Shown here piece by piece: positions 8,329-16,244 of a stretch of 35,706 nt of DNA. The position numbers and the translations under genes are program-made. Source of the stretch: Rhodopirellula sp. (lineage in GTDB: Bacteria; Planctomycetota; Planctomycetia; Pirellulales; Pirellulaceae); contig JAHELS010000040.1 in assembly GCA_024644085.1 (NCBI GenBank), forward strand, positions 1-35,706, given 5' to 3'. The notes below the pieces were generated by a model that ran no database searches, was not told where the DNA came from, and saw only the letters and a list, made by a program, of their open reading frames with translations. Each line of letters begins with the position of its first letter. Within the stretch, counting starts at the first letter, position 1.

Positions 8329-9006
8329 ATGCTCACCGTTCTCGAATCGATTGACCCCTTCACGATCTTGCTGGCGCTCTTGCCGTTGATCGGATATTTG
8401 GTGGTGTTCAGCGTGATTCGTTTGTCCGGACGGGCGCTGGTCACAACGGGAGGCCGCGATTTCGCAGCCCTGGCGATCGCCATTGCGGGGTTGCTCGCCG
8501 TCGGCCCCGCGGAACTTTTCTTTCCGACTGCGGCGGCAACCATGTTCGGACCCATCGTATGGATCGCGCTGGCCGCATTTTACGGGTTGAGCGTTTCGCT
8601 GATAACGCTGACCAGCGCACCGCGAGTCGTTGTCTATGGCCGGACGCCGGACGAAGTCTTCAAGCCATTGCTCGCCGCGGCGAAAAAACTGGATCTGGCC
8701 GCAAGGGGTGATTCGGAATTGCTGCAGGTCAGTTTGCCTACGATCGGGATTCGGCTTCGCGTGGACGGGCAACGGGCAATCGATCATTCGCAGGTCGTTG
8801 CCTTTGAACCGAATGTTTCCTTGAAGTTTTGGAACCGGCTGCTTGCGGGCCTTCGTGAAGAGGTTCACGAGACGACCGCGCCGGTTCCGCGCCGCGGTTT
8901 CGGAATGCTGCTTGTGGCACTTTTCCTGAGCGTGCTATTGTTGTGGCAGAGCTTTGGAAACCGTGAACTGGTCGTCGAAGGTTTCCGACAATGGCTTTGG
9001 AGATAG
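8329..9006 (+). CDS. Hypothetical inner-membrane protein downstream of accC
   Basis: I do not recognise this 225-residue protein. It has hydrophobic segments at about residues 13-30, 44-60 and 70-92. A soluble stretch of about 105 residues follows (APRVVVYGRTPDEVFKPLLAAAKKLDLAARGD onwards). The final hydrophobic segment is near 193-209 (GMLLVALFLSVLLLW), then a short charged tail. The soluble part could be a small alpha/beta domain with a helix starting TPDEVFKPLL. The gene starts 10 bp after the accC stop and is almost certainly translated in the same transcript. A link to lipid synthesis or to the cell envelope is possible but only inferred from position. Confidence 0.75.
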   Translation: MLTVLESIDPFTILLALLPLIGYLVVFSVIRLSGRALVTTGGRDFAALAIAIAGLLAVGPAELFFPTAAATMFGPIVWIALAAFYGLSVSLITLTSAPRVVVYGRTPDEVFKPLLAAAKKLDLAARGDSELLQVSLPTIGIRLRVDGQRAIDHSQVVAFEPNVSLKFWNRLLAGLREEVHETTAPVPRRGFGMLLVALFLSVLLLWQSFGNRELVVEGFRQWLWR

Positions 9007-9125
9007 TGCACAGGCGATGGCGGGCCTCTCGCCGATTCGCATGACGGAGTCAACCATCGTGCCCAGCGCCGATACAATTTGGTTTCTCCATGGCGGCCGA
9101 CCTTCATTCCCAACTCGACGGATTC

Positions 9126-9689
9126 ATGCAGGCTAAAGACATCAAAACCGGGACCGTTGTCGTCTACGATGGGGATCCCGTCGTGATCGAAGGGATTTCA
9201 GTGCAATCACCTTCCGCCCGCGGCGCTGCGACGCTTTACAAATTCCGTGCAAGAAATGTTGTCACCCGAAATAAGATTGACATCACTTCGAAGGGCACCG
9301 ATTCGCTTGGTGAAGCCGATTTCTCGCGAAGGAATGTGCAAATGATGTACTCCGACGCTACACATTTGCATCTGATGGACCAGGAAGACTACCACCAATA
9401 CGAATTGCCGCTCGAGGATGTTGCCCAGCAATTGCCCTATATCACCGAAGGTCTCGAAGGGATGCGAGCGTTGATCTATAACGACGCTTGCGTCGGACTC
9501 GATATCCCAGCGGCGGTCGAGTTAAAGATCACCCAGTGTGATCCGGGTGTAAAAGGAAACTCCGCAACTTCGCGGACGAAGCCTGCAACTCTCGAGACGG
9601 GAATCGTGGTCCAGGTTCCCGAGTACATCAAGGAAGGCGAAACGCTGAAAATCGACACGCGCACTGGCGTGTTTCTCTCGCGGGCTTAG
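9126..9689 (+). CDS. efpL: Elongation factor P-like protein of the YeiP/EfpL type
   Basis: This 187-residue ribosome-binding factor has three beta-barrel domains like EF-P, which relieves stalling at proline stretches. The tip of the domain I loop reads SVQSPSARGAATLYK, almost identical to E. coli YeiP (IQSPTARGAATLYK as I recall it). It lacks the PGKG lysine loop of canonical EF-P, so an arginine (R32 from this start) sits where EF-P carries its modified residue. The family signature KGNSATSRTKPATLETG and the VQVPEYIKEGE end are present. ATG 9126 matches the homologous N-terminus. ATG 9090 would add 12 residues, and a TACAAT -10-like box lies at about 9074-9079. Its place after accBC is the position where many bacteria keep efp. 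Confidence 0.85.
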   Translation: MQAKDIKTGTVVVYDGDPVVIEGISVQSPSARGAATLYKFRARNVVTRNKIDITSKGTDSLGEADFSRRNVQMMYSDATHLHLMDQEDYHQYELPLEDVAQQLPYITEGLEGMRALIYNDACVGLDIPAAVELKITQCDPGVKGNSATSRTKPATLETGIVVQVPEYIKEGETLKIDTRTGVFLSRA

Positions 9690-10063
9690 GTTGCGCTCTG
9701 CTGAGCCGCACTTGCGGAACTTCCGATTCAAGCCGATTGCGCTGACCAGATGACCTCGAAACCGACAGCAGCCATGAGGGCCAATGTGAGCGCGACAAAT
9801 ATGGTCTAAACTCGCGGAGGGGAAGGGTCGACCGCCCCGCCGGATATCAATGTGCTTTCTTGACTTTCGCCGCCATCGTCCGTCGATGGATTGTCTTGCG
9901 ACTCGTCGCTCATCGCTCCGGCCCACCGTCAAATCGGACCCCTCTGATGTCAATTCGACAATCCGCTTGATCATTCTGGCGGTTCTTTGGTTCGTCTTGG
10001 GCATGACGATCGGTTACCATACCAGTCCACGTTTCATCCACCCTTTCCTCTCCCCTCGCGCGA
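9690..10063. other. Intergenic stretch with one uncertain small membrane ORF
   Basis: The 374 bp after efpL contain no recognisable gene except the small hydrophobic ORF listed separately at 9850-10089. A TCTAAACT stretch at about 9803-9810 resembles a -10 region. A GGAGGGGAAGGG purine run lies just after it. I see no terminator hairpin. Confidence 0.4.
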
Positions 10064-10089
10064 GTGTCGATAGTGACGCAAACCACTGA
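9850..10089 (+). CDS. Possible small membrane protein (uncertain)
   Basis: This 79-codon frame has one convincing transmembrane segment (STIRLIILAVLWFVLGMTIGY, residues about 36-57). A positively charged N-terminus precedes it and a short hydrophilic tail follows. It overlaps the start of the next gene by 26 bp in another frame, which would allow translational coupling. In-frame starts are ATG 9850 and ATG 9886; neither has a good ribosome binding site. The N-terminal 35 residues are rich in Arg, Ser and Cys and look non-coding. The true protein may be shorter, or the ORF may be spurious. Confidence 0.35.
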   Translation: MCFLDFRRHRPSMDCLATRRSSLRPTVKSDPSDVNSTIRLIILAVLWFVLGMTIGYHTSPRFIHPFLSPRASVDSDANH

Positions 10090-11422
10090 AAAGAAGCCTC
10101 ATTCTATCTCCTCCTCAACGTCATCGGTTTCACGACGCCGATTCATCCAATCCTCCACGGCCGCCGCACTATCAGCAGGCGTTTGGAGTGAAATCCCGGC
10201 CCAGGAGTCAAACTCGGCGAACGACAAGCTGAAGATCCTTTGCGTCGGAACCGCCAATCGAGCGTCGGCGAACATCGATGGCGTGCAGGATCAGGACATT
10301 GTTGGCTTGTGCGACGTTGACCAGAATTATCTCGATCGTGCGGCCGCAACCTTCAAAAGTGCACGGACGTACGCGGACTATCGAGAAATGATCGCCAGCG
10401 AATCGGACAGCGCCGACGCGATTGTCATTGCCACGGCGGACCACAATCACGCGCCGGCCGCCATTCGCGCAATCAATGCCGGGTTGCACTGTTACTGTGA
10501 AAAACCATTGACCCATACCGTCCGTGAAGCTCGCGTGATCGCGGAAGCTGCCAAGGCGAAGGGCGTTGCAACGCAAATGGGAACGCAGATTCACGCCGGT
10601 TCGAATTATCGCCGCGTGGTCGAGATCGTTCGTTCAGGCGCGATTGGTAACGTGGGAGAAGTTCATGTCTGGGTTGGAAAAGGTTGGGGCGGAGGAGAGT
10701 TGCCTGAGGAAACGACCGCGCCACCCGCGAATCTGAACTGGGATCTCTGGCTCGGGCCGGCACCGGAGCGGCCCTACGCGGCCGGCCGTTACCATCCGGC
10801 ACAGTGGCGTCGATGGTGGGACTTCGGACAGGGAACGCTGGGCGACATGGGGTGTCACTACATGGACTTGCCGTTCTGGGCCCTCGAACTGCGGCATCCG
10901 GTTTCTTGCGAAGCCGAAGGACCGGAGGTGCATCCGCATACCTGCCCGCTCGGGCTGACCGTGCGGTACAAGTTTCCCTCCCGCGGCGACTCACGGCCGC
11001 CAGTCGATTTGACTTGGTACGACGGAAACCAGACGCCGCGCGAGGTCGCCGGCGAACGCGTACCCGGCAGCGGCGTAATGTTTGTCGGTTCCGAAGGAAA
11101 GTTGTTTGCGACCTACTCGAACTACAAGTTGTTCCCGTCCGATAAGTTCGCCGAGTTCGAACCGCCGGAACCAACCATCCCCGATTCAATTGGTCACCAT
11201 GCCGAGTGGATCAAGGCCTGCAAAGATGGTTCGTCAACGACCTGTAACTTCGATTACTCCGGTGCGCTGACCGAATCTGTGTTGCTCGGTAACATTGCCT
11301 ATCGAACCGGCAAACAGCTCGACTGGGACGCCGGGAGTCTTGTTGCGACCAATTGTCCCGAGGCTGACAAGTACATTCGCAAGCAATACCGCAAAGGATG
11401 GGAAGTCGAATTCACCGCGTAG
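10064..11422 (+). CDS. Gfo/Idh/MocA-family oxidoreductase with Tat signal
   Basis: The 452-residue NAD(P)-dependent oxidoreductase probably acts outside the cytoplasm. Residues about 23-45 form a twin-arginine signal (SRRRFIQSSTAAALSAG). A Rossmann fold follows, starting at KLKILCVGTANRASANIDGVQ. The EKP motif of the family appears in CYCEKPLTHTVREARVIAEAAK. The C-terminal domain contains the planctomycete-type GQGTLGDMGCHYMDLPFWALEL. Such enzymes oxidise or epimerise sugars and inositols; the substrate cannot be read here. The start is GTG 10064 or GTG 10073, with no strong ribosome binding site. The two tatA-like genes of this window could supply its export route. Confidence 0.9.
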   Translation: MSIVTQTTEKKPHSISSSTSSVSRRRFIQSSTAAALSAGVWSEIPAQESNSANDKLKILCVGTANRASANIDGVQDQDIVGLCDVDQNYLDRAAATFKSARTYADYREMIASESDSADAIVIATADHNHAPAAIRAINAGLHCYCEKPLTHTVREARVIAEAAKAKGVATQMGTQIHAGSNYRRVVEIVRSGAIGNVGEVHVWVGKGWGGGELPEETTAPPANLNWDLWLGPAPERPYAAGRYHPAQWRRWWDFGQGTLGDMGCHYMDLPFWALELRHPVSCEAEGPEVHPHTCPLGLTVRYKFPSRGDSRPPVDLTWYDGNQTPREVAGERVPGSGVMFVGSEGKLFATYSNYKLFPSDKFAEFEPPEPTIPDSIGHHAEWIKACKDGSSTTCNFDYSGALTESVLLGNIAYRTGKQLDWDAGSLVATNCPEADKYIRKQYRKGWEVEFTA

Positions 11423-11436
11423 GCCAGCCACGAGAG

Positions 11437-11496
11437 CCCGACGTTCGCGACTCCGCTCGTCGGGTAGCATTCAATTTTCCCCGCAAGCGGAGTCGC
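11437..11496. terminator. Nested inverted repeats after the oxidoreductase gene
   Basis: Between the stop at 11422 and the next start at 11518, GCGACTCCGCT (11447-11457) is the exact complement of AGCGGAGTCGC (11486-11496), an 11-bp stem. CCCGACG (11437-11443) also pairs with CGTCGGG (11458-11464), so two alternative hairpins compete for the same stretch. There is no strong T-run, so this may be a terminator or a 5' leader structure of the next gene. Confidence 0.4.
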
Positions 11497-11517
11497 GGGA
11501 CCATTTCGGAGTTCGAC

Positions 11518-12627
11518 GTGCAACGATCAACAATCTGGGCTGCTTCGTTGATCCTGGTCGCGGCCTGCAATACCAACGCCCCGCCACCCGCGCCACCGAC
11601 GCAGTCCGCGGTTGTGAACGAGCCGGTCGCTACCGAGAGTGACGACGCGGACGCCGTCGCTGAGATCTTAGCGGTGACCGAGAACGTTCGCCGTGATTCC
11701 GCCGGGGCGATCATCGATGTCGACTTTCGTGGACTGCAAATTGACGACAGCCATCTCCCGCCGCTGACGAAGCTGCCGAAGTTGCGCGCCGTGCGACTCG
11801 CTGAGACCGGAATCAGCGACGATGGGCTGAAAACTCTCGGCCAAATCAGCTCACTCGAAGATCTCGACCTCCGGGATTGCGCCGTCACCGATACTGGACT
11901 TGCGCACCTGACATCGCTCAACAAGTTGAAGGCGCTTCGACTTTCCGGAAAGAGTGGTGACTGCAGCGTCAGCGACGAAGGAATGAAGCACGTTGCGAAG
12001 CTTCCGAATTTGAAGGTTCTCGCGCTCGACTTTCTTTGGATCAGCGAAGATGGGATTCAATCGTTGGGCGGGCTGGAGAGTTTGCAGGAACTCTACCTTG
12101 CCGAAACGACGATCGGTAATGAAGCCATCGAAGTGATGACCGCGCTGCCCAACCTCCGCAAGCTTCGCATCGCTCGCAACCAGATTGACGCGAGTGGATT
12201 AGCGAACATTCCCAAATTATCGAAGCTCGAAGAACTCGACATCAGCGAGTGCGCCCAGATATTCGACGACGCCATGAGCCCGTTGTCAGAATTGAAGAAT
12301 CTGAAAAAGCTGAATCTTTGGCGCGTGAACATTTCCGACGCCGGGATCAAGCCGCTCGAGGGACTGACATCGCTCGAATCACTGAACCTCGACAACACGC
12401 GGCTCAGCGACGCGGGCATGCCCTACTTGAGCGGACTGACGAAACTGACATTCCTGCACCTCGGTTCCACCCAGATCACCGATGCGGGACTTGTCCACCT
12501 GGAGAATCTGACGGCTTTGAAGGATTTGAAGGTGACTCGCACCGCCGTGACCCAGCAGGGCATCGACCAGCTGAAACAGAAATTGCCCGATACCGAGATC
12601 CAACTGGTGTACATCGAAGGCCAGTGA
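11518..12627 (+). CDS. Leucine-rich-repeat lipoprotein
   Basis: The 369-residue protein starts at GTG 11518 (GGAG seven bases upstream). This gives a lipoprotein signal ending in the lipobox LVAAC, with the lipidated Cys near residue 17 and a Pro-rich linker after it. From about residue 65 to the end it consists of about 12 LRRs of roughly 24 residues with the pattern L..L..L.L..T.I.D.GL..L, as in LRAVRLAETGISDDGLKTL. The last repeat ends with GIDQLKQKLPDTEIQL. These bacterial LRR proteins are abundant in planctomycetes and presumably bind partners at the cell surface. No partner can be named. A terminator follows directly. Confidence 0.85.
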   Translation: MQRSTIWAASLILVAACNTNAPPPAPPTQSAVVNEPVATESDDADAVAEILAVTENVRRDSAGAIIDVDFRGLQIDDSHLPPLTKLPKLRAVRLAETGISDDGLKTLGQISSLEDLDLRDCAVTDTGLAHLTSLNKLKALRLSGKSGDCSVSDEGMKHVAKLPNLKVLALDFLWISEDGIQSLGGLESLQELYLAETTIGNEAIEVMTALPNLRKLRIARNQIDASGLANIPKLSKLEELDISECAQIFDDAMSPLSELKNLKKLNLWRVNISDAGIKPLEGLTSLESLNLDNTRLSDAGMPYLSGLTKLTFLHLGSTQITDAGLVHLENLTALKDLKVTRTAVTQQGIDQLKQKLPDTEIQLVYIEGQ

Positions 12628-12657
12628 GCTTGCTGCCCCGGCGTCCACTCTCCTTCG

Positions 12658-12696
12658 TCCGCCCGCAGGTCACGTCTTTCCGCGGGCGGATTCTTT
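12658..12696 (+). terminator. Rho-independent terminator-like hairpin
   Basis: TCCGCCCGC (12658-12666) pairs with GCGGGCGGA (12682-12690), a 9-bp GC-rich stem with a 15-nt loop, followed by TTCTTT. It lies 30 bp after the LRR lipoprotein stop. Confidence 0.6.
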
Positions 12697-12785
12697 GCCC
12701 TGCGGGACCTCCCGCTCGAACTGAATCGGGATAAACTGAATGCTTTGTCTTTGATAGCAACCGCAGCCTGGGATCTCCGGCGGAC

Positions 12786-13154
12786 ATGGTGCGTTCATTC
12801 AGGATCGAGGAAATCATGCTCGACGGAATTTCGGGCGAGGTGCGCGGGACGTTCCGCGTGGATCCGCGGTCCGGGTTGATCCAGCGTGTCACGGCCAGCG
12901 TTTTTCTCTTTCGACACGACGACACCGACGCACCCGCAAACTTGAGCGAGTCGCAGCGCAGTCAGGCAATCGAGATCGTTGAAAGGACTCTGCGTGACGC
13001 GGACGTGAATGACATCGGCTTGATGTTCGTCGGCAGCGGCAAGGACCATTCACCATCGGTAAGCGTTTCGGCGAGCACAGGTGCGTTGGCAGAGTATCTG
13101 AGTACACCTCGTCAACATGTGGTACCAGGTCAGCGCAAGCGCCGCGCCGAGTAG
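12786..13154 (+). CDS. Hypothetical protein
   Basis: I do not recognise this 122-residue cytoplasmic-looking protein. No signal peptide or membrane segment is visible. It starts MVRSFRIEEIMLDGISGEVRGTFRVDPRSG and contains a beta-rich first half. A helix follows (SQRSQAIEIVERTLRDADV), and the tail is Arg/Lys-rich (PGQRKRRAE). An alternative start is the ATG at 12816. It precedes polA by 57 bp on the same strand and could share its promoter. A shorter antisense frame overlaps it and looks like a shadow. Confidence 0.5.
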   Translation: MVRSFRIEEIMLDGISGEVRGTFRVDPRSGLIQRVTASVFLFRHDDTDAPANLSESQRSQAIEIVERTLRDADVNDIGLMFVGSGKDHSPSVSVSASTGALAEYLSTPRQHVVPGQRKRRAE

Positions 13155-13211
13155 AGGGAATTGTTAGAGTGACGGGCGCGAAATCGCCGAAGATCCGCTT
13201 CACGGAATGAA

Positions 13212-16016
13212 ATGGCTGCAAAACCCAAAGAGCTTTTCCCGGAAACGAAGAAGCTGTTCCTGTTGGACGGGATGGCGCTGACGTACCGTGCGCACTTCGC
13301 GTTGATTCGCAGCCCCCGATTCACCTCATCGGGCCTCTGCACGTCCGGCGTATTCGGTATGGCCAACACGGTGCTGGATATCATCAAACGCGAGGAACCG
13401 ACTCACATCGCCGTCGCTTTTGACACATCCGAACCCACCCAGCGGCACGTCGATTTTCCCGAGTACAAGGCCCAGCGTGATGCGATGCCCGAAGACATCT
13501 CAGAGCAATTGCCGTACATCGATCGGCTGTTCGAGGCGTTGAACATCGCCACGATCCGGACCCCCGGGTACGAAGCCGATGACATCATCGGAACGCTCGC
13601 GCATCAGGCTGCCCAACAGGGGTTTCGGACATGGATGGTGACCCCTGACAAAGATTACGAGCAATTGGTTACCGACGACATCGTCATTTACAAGCCGGGG
13701 CGGCGCGGCTCCGACGCCGAGGTGATTGGAATCGAGGAAGTGCTCGACAAATGGGGCATCGGCCGGGTCGACCAGGTTATCGACATTCTCGGGTTGATGG
13801 GGGATTCAAGTGACAACATCCCCGGCGTTCACGGAATTGGTCCCAAGACCGCGCAAAAATTGATTGCCCAATATGGCTCCGTCGAGGAATTGCTCGAGCA
13901 CACCGCCCAGCTCAAGGGGAAACAGAAGGAGCGACTCGAAGAACACGCCGACATGGCACGATTGTCCAAGAAATTGGTGACGATTCAGTTGGACGTCCCA
14001 CACGACATCGACTTTGACAGCCTCAAACGGATGCCGCATGACAAGGAAAAGTTGAAAGAATTGTGCATGGAGCTGGAGTTCGACACGCTGGGCAAGAAGT
14101 TGTTCGGAAAATCCTTCACATCGGCGAGTTCCCGCGCAAAAGTCATTCGGGAAAAACGCGAGACGGAGATCCAGGCAACTCTGTTCGACGAGCCGGTCCA
14201 GGAGAAAACGATTCGGGATGTCGACCATGAGTACCACACGATCACGACCGCTAAACAGCGCGCTTCGCTGATCAAGAAACTGGGCAAGCAAGAAGTATTC
14301 TGCTTTGATACCGAAACGACGGGCCTTGACCCGCGCAGTGCCTTGCCGCTCGGACTTGCTTTTTGCTTCAAGCCGCACGAAGCCTATTACGTGGTTTGTC
14401 CCGATGACCCGCAGGACGCACGTGCGGTCATCGAAGAATTCCGCGGCGTGTTCGAGGACGTAGAAATCGCGAAGCTCGGACACAATCTGAAATACGATCT
14501 GACGCTGTTGAAATGGAACGGCATCGATGTGCGTGGCGAATTGTTCGACACAATGTTGGCGCATTCGATGAAGGAACCCGAAATGCGTCACGGGCTCGAC
14601 TACCTGTCCAAGCTTTATCTCGGATACGTCCCGATTCCGACCACCGCACTGATCGGCGAGCGAGGCGAGGGTCAAAAGAGCATGCGTGATGTCGACATCG
14701 AACAAATTGCCGAGTACGCGTGCGAAGACGCCGACGTAACACTCCAGGTGGCCGATGTGATTCGCCCCGACATCGAGGCCCGCGGCGTCAGCAAAGTTTG
14801 CTACGAAGTCGAGTGTCCGTTGATCCCTGTGCTCGTCGAGATGGAATACGAAGGGATTCGACTCGACACGGAGGCCCTGGCGATCTTCTCGAAAAAGCTC
14901 GACTCAGAAATCGAACAACTACAACAGCAGATTTTTGAAGCTGCCGGCCACGAATTCAATATCGACTCGCCGAAACAACTCGGCGTTGTACTTTACGAAG
15001 AACTGGAACTGGAAAAGAATCCCAAGCGGACATCGACCGGCCAGTACTCCACTCGCGAAACGGAACTGGAACGCTTATCGGGCAAGCACCAAATCATCGC
15101 TGACGTACTGGATTACCGTAACGCGCGTAAACTCAAGTCAGTTTATGTGGACCAATTGCCGGCCTCTGTCAACGCGAAGACGGGGCGTCTGCATACGCAC
15201 TACAGCCAGGCCTGGACGGCCACAGGTCGGATGCAATCGAACGACCCGAATCTGCAAACGATTCCGGTGCGGAAAGAACGTGGCCGCGATATTCGCGCCG
15301 CGTTCGTCCCCCGCGACGAAAACCACGAGATCCTCAGCGCCGATTACTCCCAGATCGAGCTGCGGGTGATGGCTGAACTGAGCGGCGATAGCGGAATGCT
15401 CGAGGCGTTCATCGCAGGCGATGACATCCATACCATCACAGCGTCGAAAGTGTTCAAGGTCACCGTCGACGACGTAACACGCGAAATGCGCGACAAAGCC
15501 AAGACGGTCAACTTTGGAATCATCTACGGGATTTCTGCTTTCGGTCTTCAGCAACGCCTCAACATTCCACGCTCCGAGGCGAGTGAATTGATCGACAATT
15601 ATTTCGAGAAATACCCCGGCGTGCGCGAATACATCGACCAAACGATTGCGTTCGCGCGTGAACACGGTTACGTGGCCACACGCACGGGACGGCGAAGGTA
15701 CATCCGCGACATCAACTCTCGCAGCCGGACCGTGGCCAACGCGGCCGAGCGGTTGGCGATGAACAGCCCCATTCAAGGCACCGCGGCGGACATGTTGAAA
15801 CTGGCAATGATCCGCGTCCATCGGGCACTTACCGGAGGCGGCTTCCAAACCAAGATGGTGTTGACAGTCCACGACGAGATCGTCTTTGACATGCTCAAAA
15901 GCGAACGCAGCGCCGTGATGGAGGTCATTGAAGAAGCGATGAAAACCACACTGCCCATGAAGGTCCCGATTGTGGTCGAAATGGGCGTGGGAGAGAACTG
16001 GCTCGTAGCTCATTGA
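13212..16016 (+). CDS. polA: DNA polymerase I
   Basis: The 934-residue polymerase handles Okazaki-fragment processing and repair, and all three activities appear intact. The 5' nuclease domain (about 10-300) shows LLDGMALTYRAHFA, EADDIIGTLAHQA, TPDKDYEQLV and GDSSDNIPGVHGIG. The 3'-5' exonuclease (about 335-525) has the Exo I motif FDTETTGLD, Exo II HNLKYDLTLL and Exo III YACEDADVTLQ, so proofreading residues are kept. The polymerase domain (about 560-934) has motif A SADYSQIELRVMAELS, motif B RDKAKTVNFGIIYGIS and motif C TVHDEIVFD. The O-helix aromatic is Phe, as in E. coli. Start ATG 13212 gives a normal family N-terminus. Confidence 0.98.
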   Translation: MAAKPKELFPETKKLFLLDGMALTYRAHFALIRSPRFTSSGLCTSGVFGMANTVLDIIKREEPTHIAVAFDTSEPTQRHVDFPEYKAQRDAMPEDISEQLPYIDRLFEALNIATIRTPGYEADDIIGTLAHQAAQQGFRTWMVTPDKDYEQLVTDDIVIYKPGRRGSDAEVIGIEEVLDKWGIGRVDQVIDILGLMGDSSDNIPGVHGIGPKTAQKLIAQYGSVEELLEHTAQLKGKQKERLEEHADMARLSKKLVTIQLDVPHDIDFDSLKRMPHDKEKLKELCMELEFDTLGKKLFGKSFTSASSRAKVIREKRETEIQATLFDEPVQEKTIRDVDHEYHTITTAKQRASLIKKLGKQEVFCFDTETTGLDPRSALPLGLAFCFKPHEAYYVVCPDDPQDARAVIEEFRGVFEDVEIAKLGHNLKYDLTLLKWNGIDVRGELFDTMLAHSMKEPEMRHGLDYLSKLYLGYVPIPTTALIGERGEGQKSMRDVDIEQIAEYACEDADVTLQVADVIRPDIEARGVSKVCYEVECPLIPVLVEMEYEGIRLDTEALAIFSKKLDSEIEQLQQQIFEAAGHEFNIDSPKQLGVVLYEELELEKNPKRTSTGQYSTRETELERLSGKHQIIADVLDYRNARKLKSVYVDQLPASVNAKTGRLHTHYSQAWTATGRMQSNDPNLQTIPVRKERGRDIRAAFVPRDENHEILSADYSQIELRVMAELSGDSGMLEAFIAGDDIHTITASKVFKVTVDDVTREMRDKAKTVNFGIIYGISAFGLQQRLNIPRSEASELIDNYFEKYPGVREYIDQTIAFAREHGYVATRTGRRRYIRDINSRSRTVANAAERLAMNSPIQGTAADMLKLAMIRVHRALTGGGFQTKMVLTVHDEIVFDMLKSERSAVMEVIEEAMKTTLPMKVPIVVEMGVGENWLVAH

Positions 16017-16033
16017 GCCAGGGACCTGTAATC

Positions 16034-16115
16034 GTGCGTGATCGCACACCCTCTGCGGCTTTCCGCCATTGGGGTTGTAGCGGTTATGCGGGCGGGAAGA
16101 CTCTTTCGGTCTTCC
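16034..16115 (+). terminator. Cluster of three small hairpins after polA
   Basis: Three perfect stems follow each other: GTGCG/CGCAC (16034-16047, loop TGAT), GCGG/CCGC (16055-16066, loop CTTT) and GGAAGAC/GTCTTCC (16095-16115, 7-nt loop). None has a long T-run. They probably mark the 3' end of the polA transcript, or the leader of the kinase gene that starts at 16245. Confidence 0.4.
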
Positions 16116-16244
16116 ACCGGTATCCGGCGGGAATTGATCATTGGGGCTGCGATTTAGGGGCTGTACGATAGGGGAGTCCGGGTTCCCATCCGAGGATTCC
16201 TCTTTTCATTCAGACGCCGCCCGGAAACCTTCTCGAAACGAACC

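Noticed and set aside
7101-8555. Long minus-strand open frame (484 codons) opposite accC
   Set aside because: It is the antisense shadow of a clear biotin carboxylase gene; the translation has no family features and its coding partner is certain.
15138-16049. Minus-strand open frame of 303 codons opposite polA
   Set aside because: It is the antisense of the conserved polymerase domain; His-, Asp- and Val-rich shadow composition.
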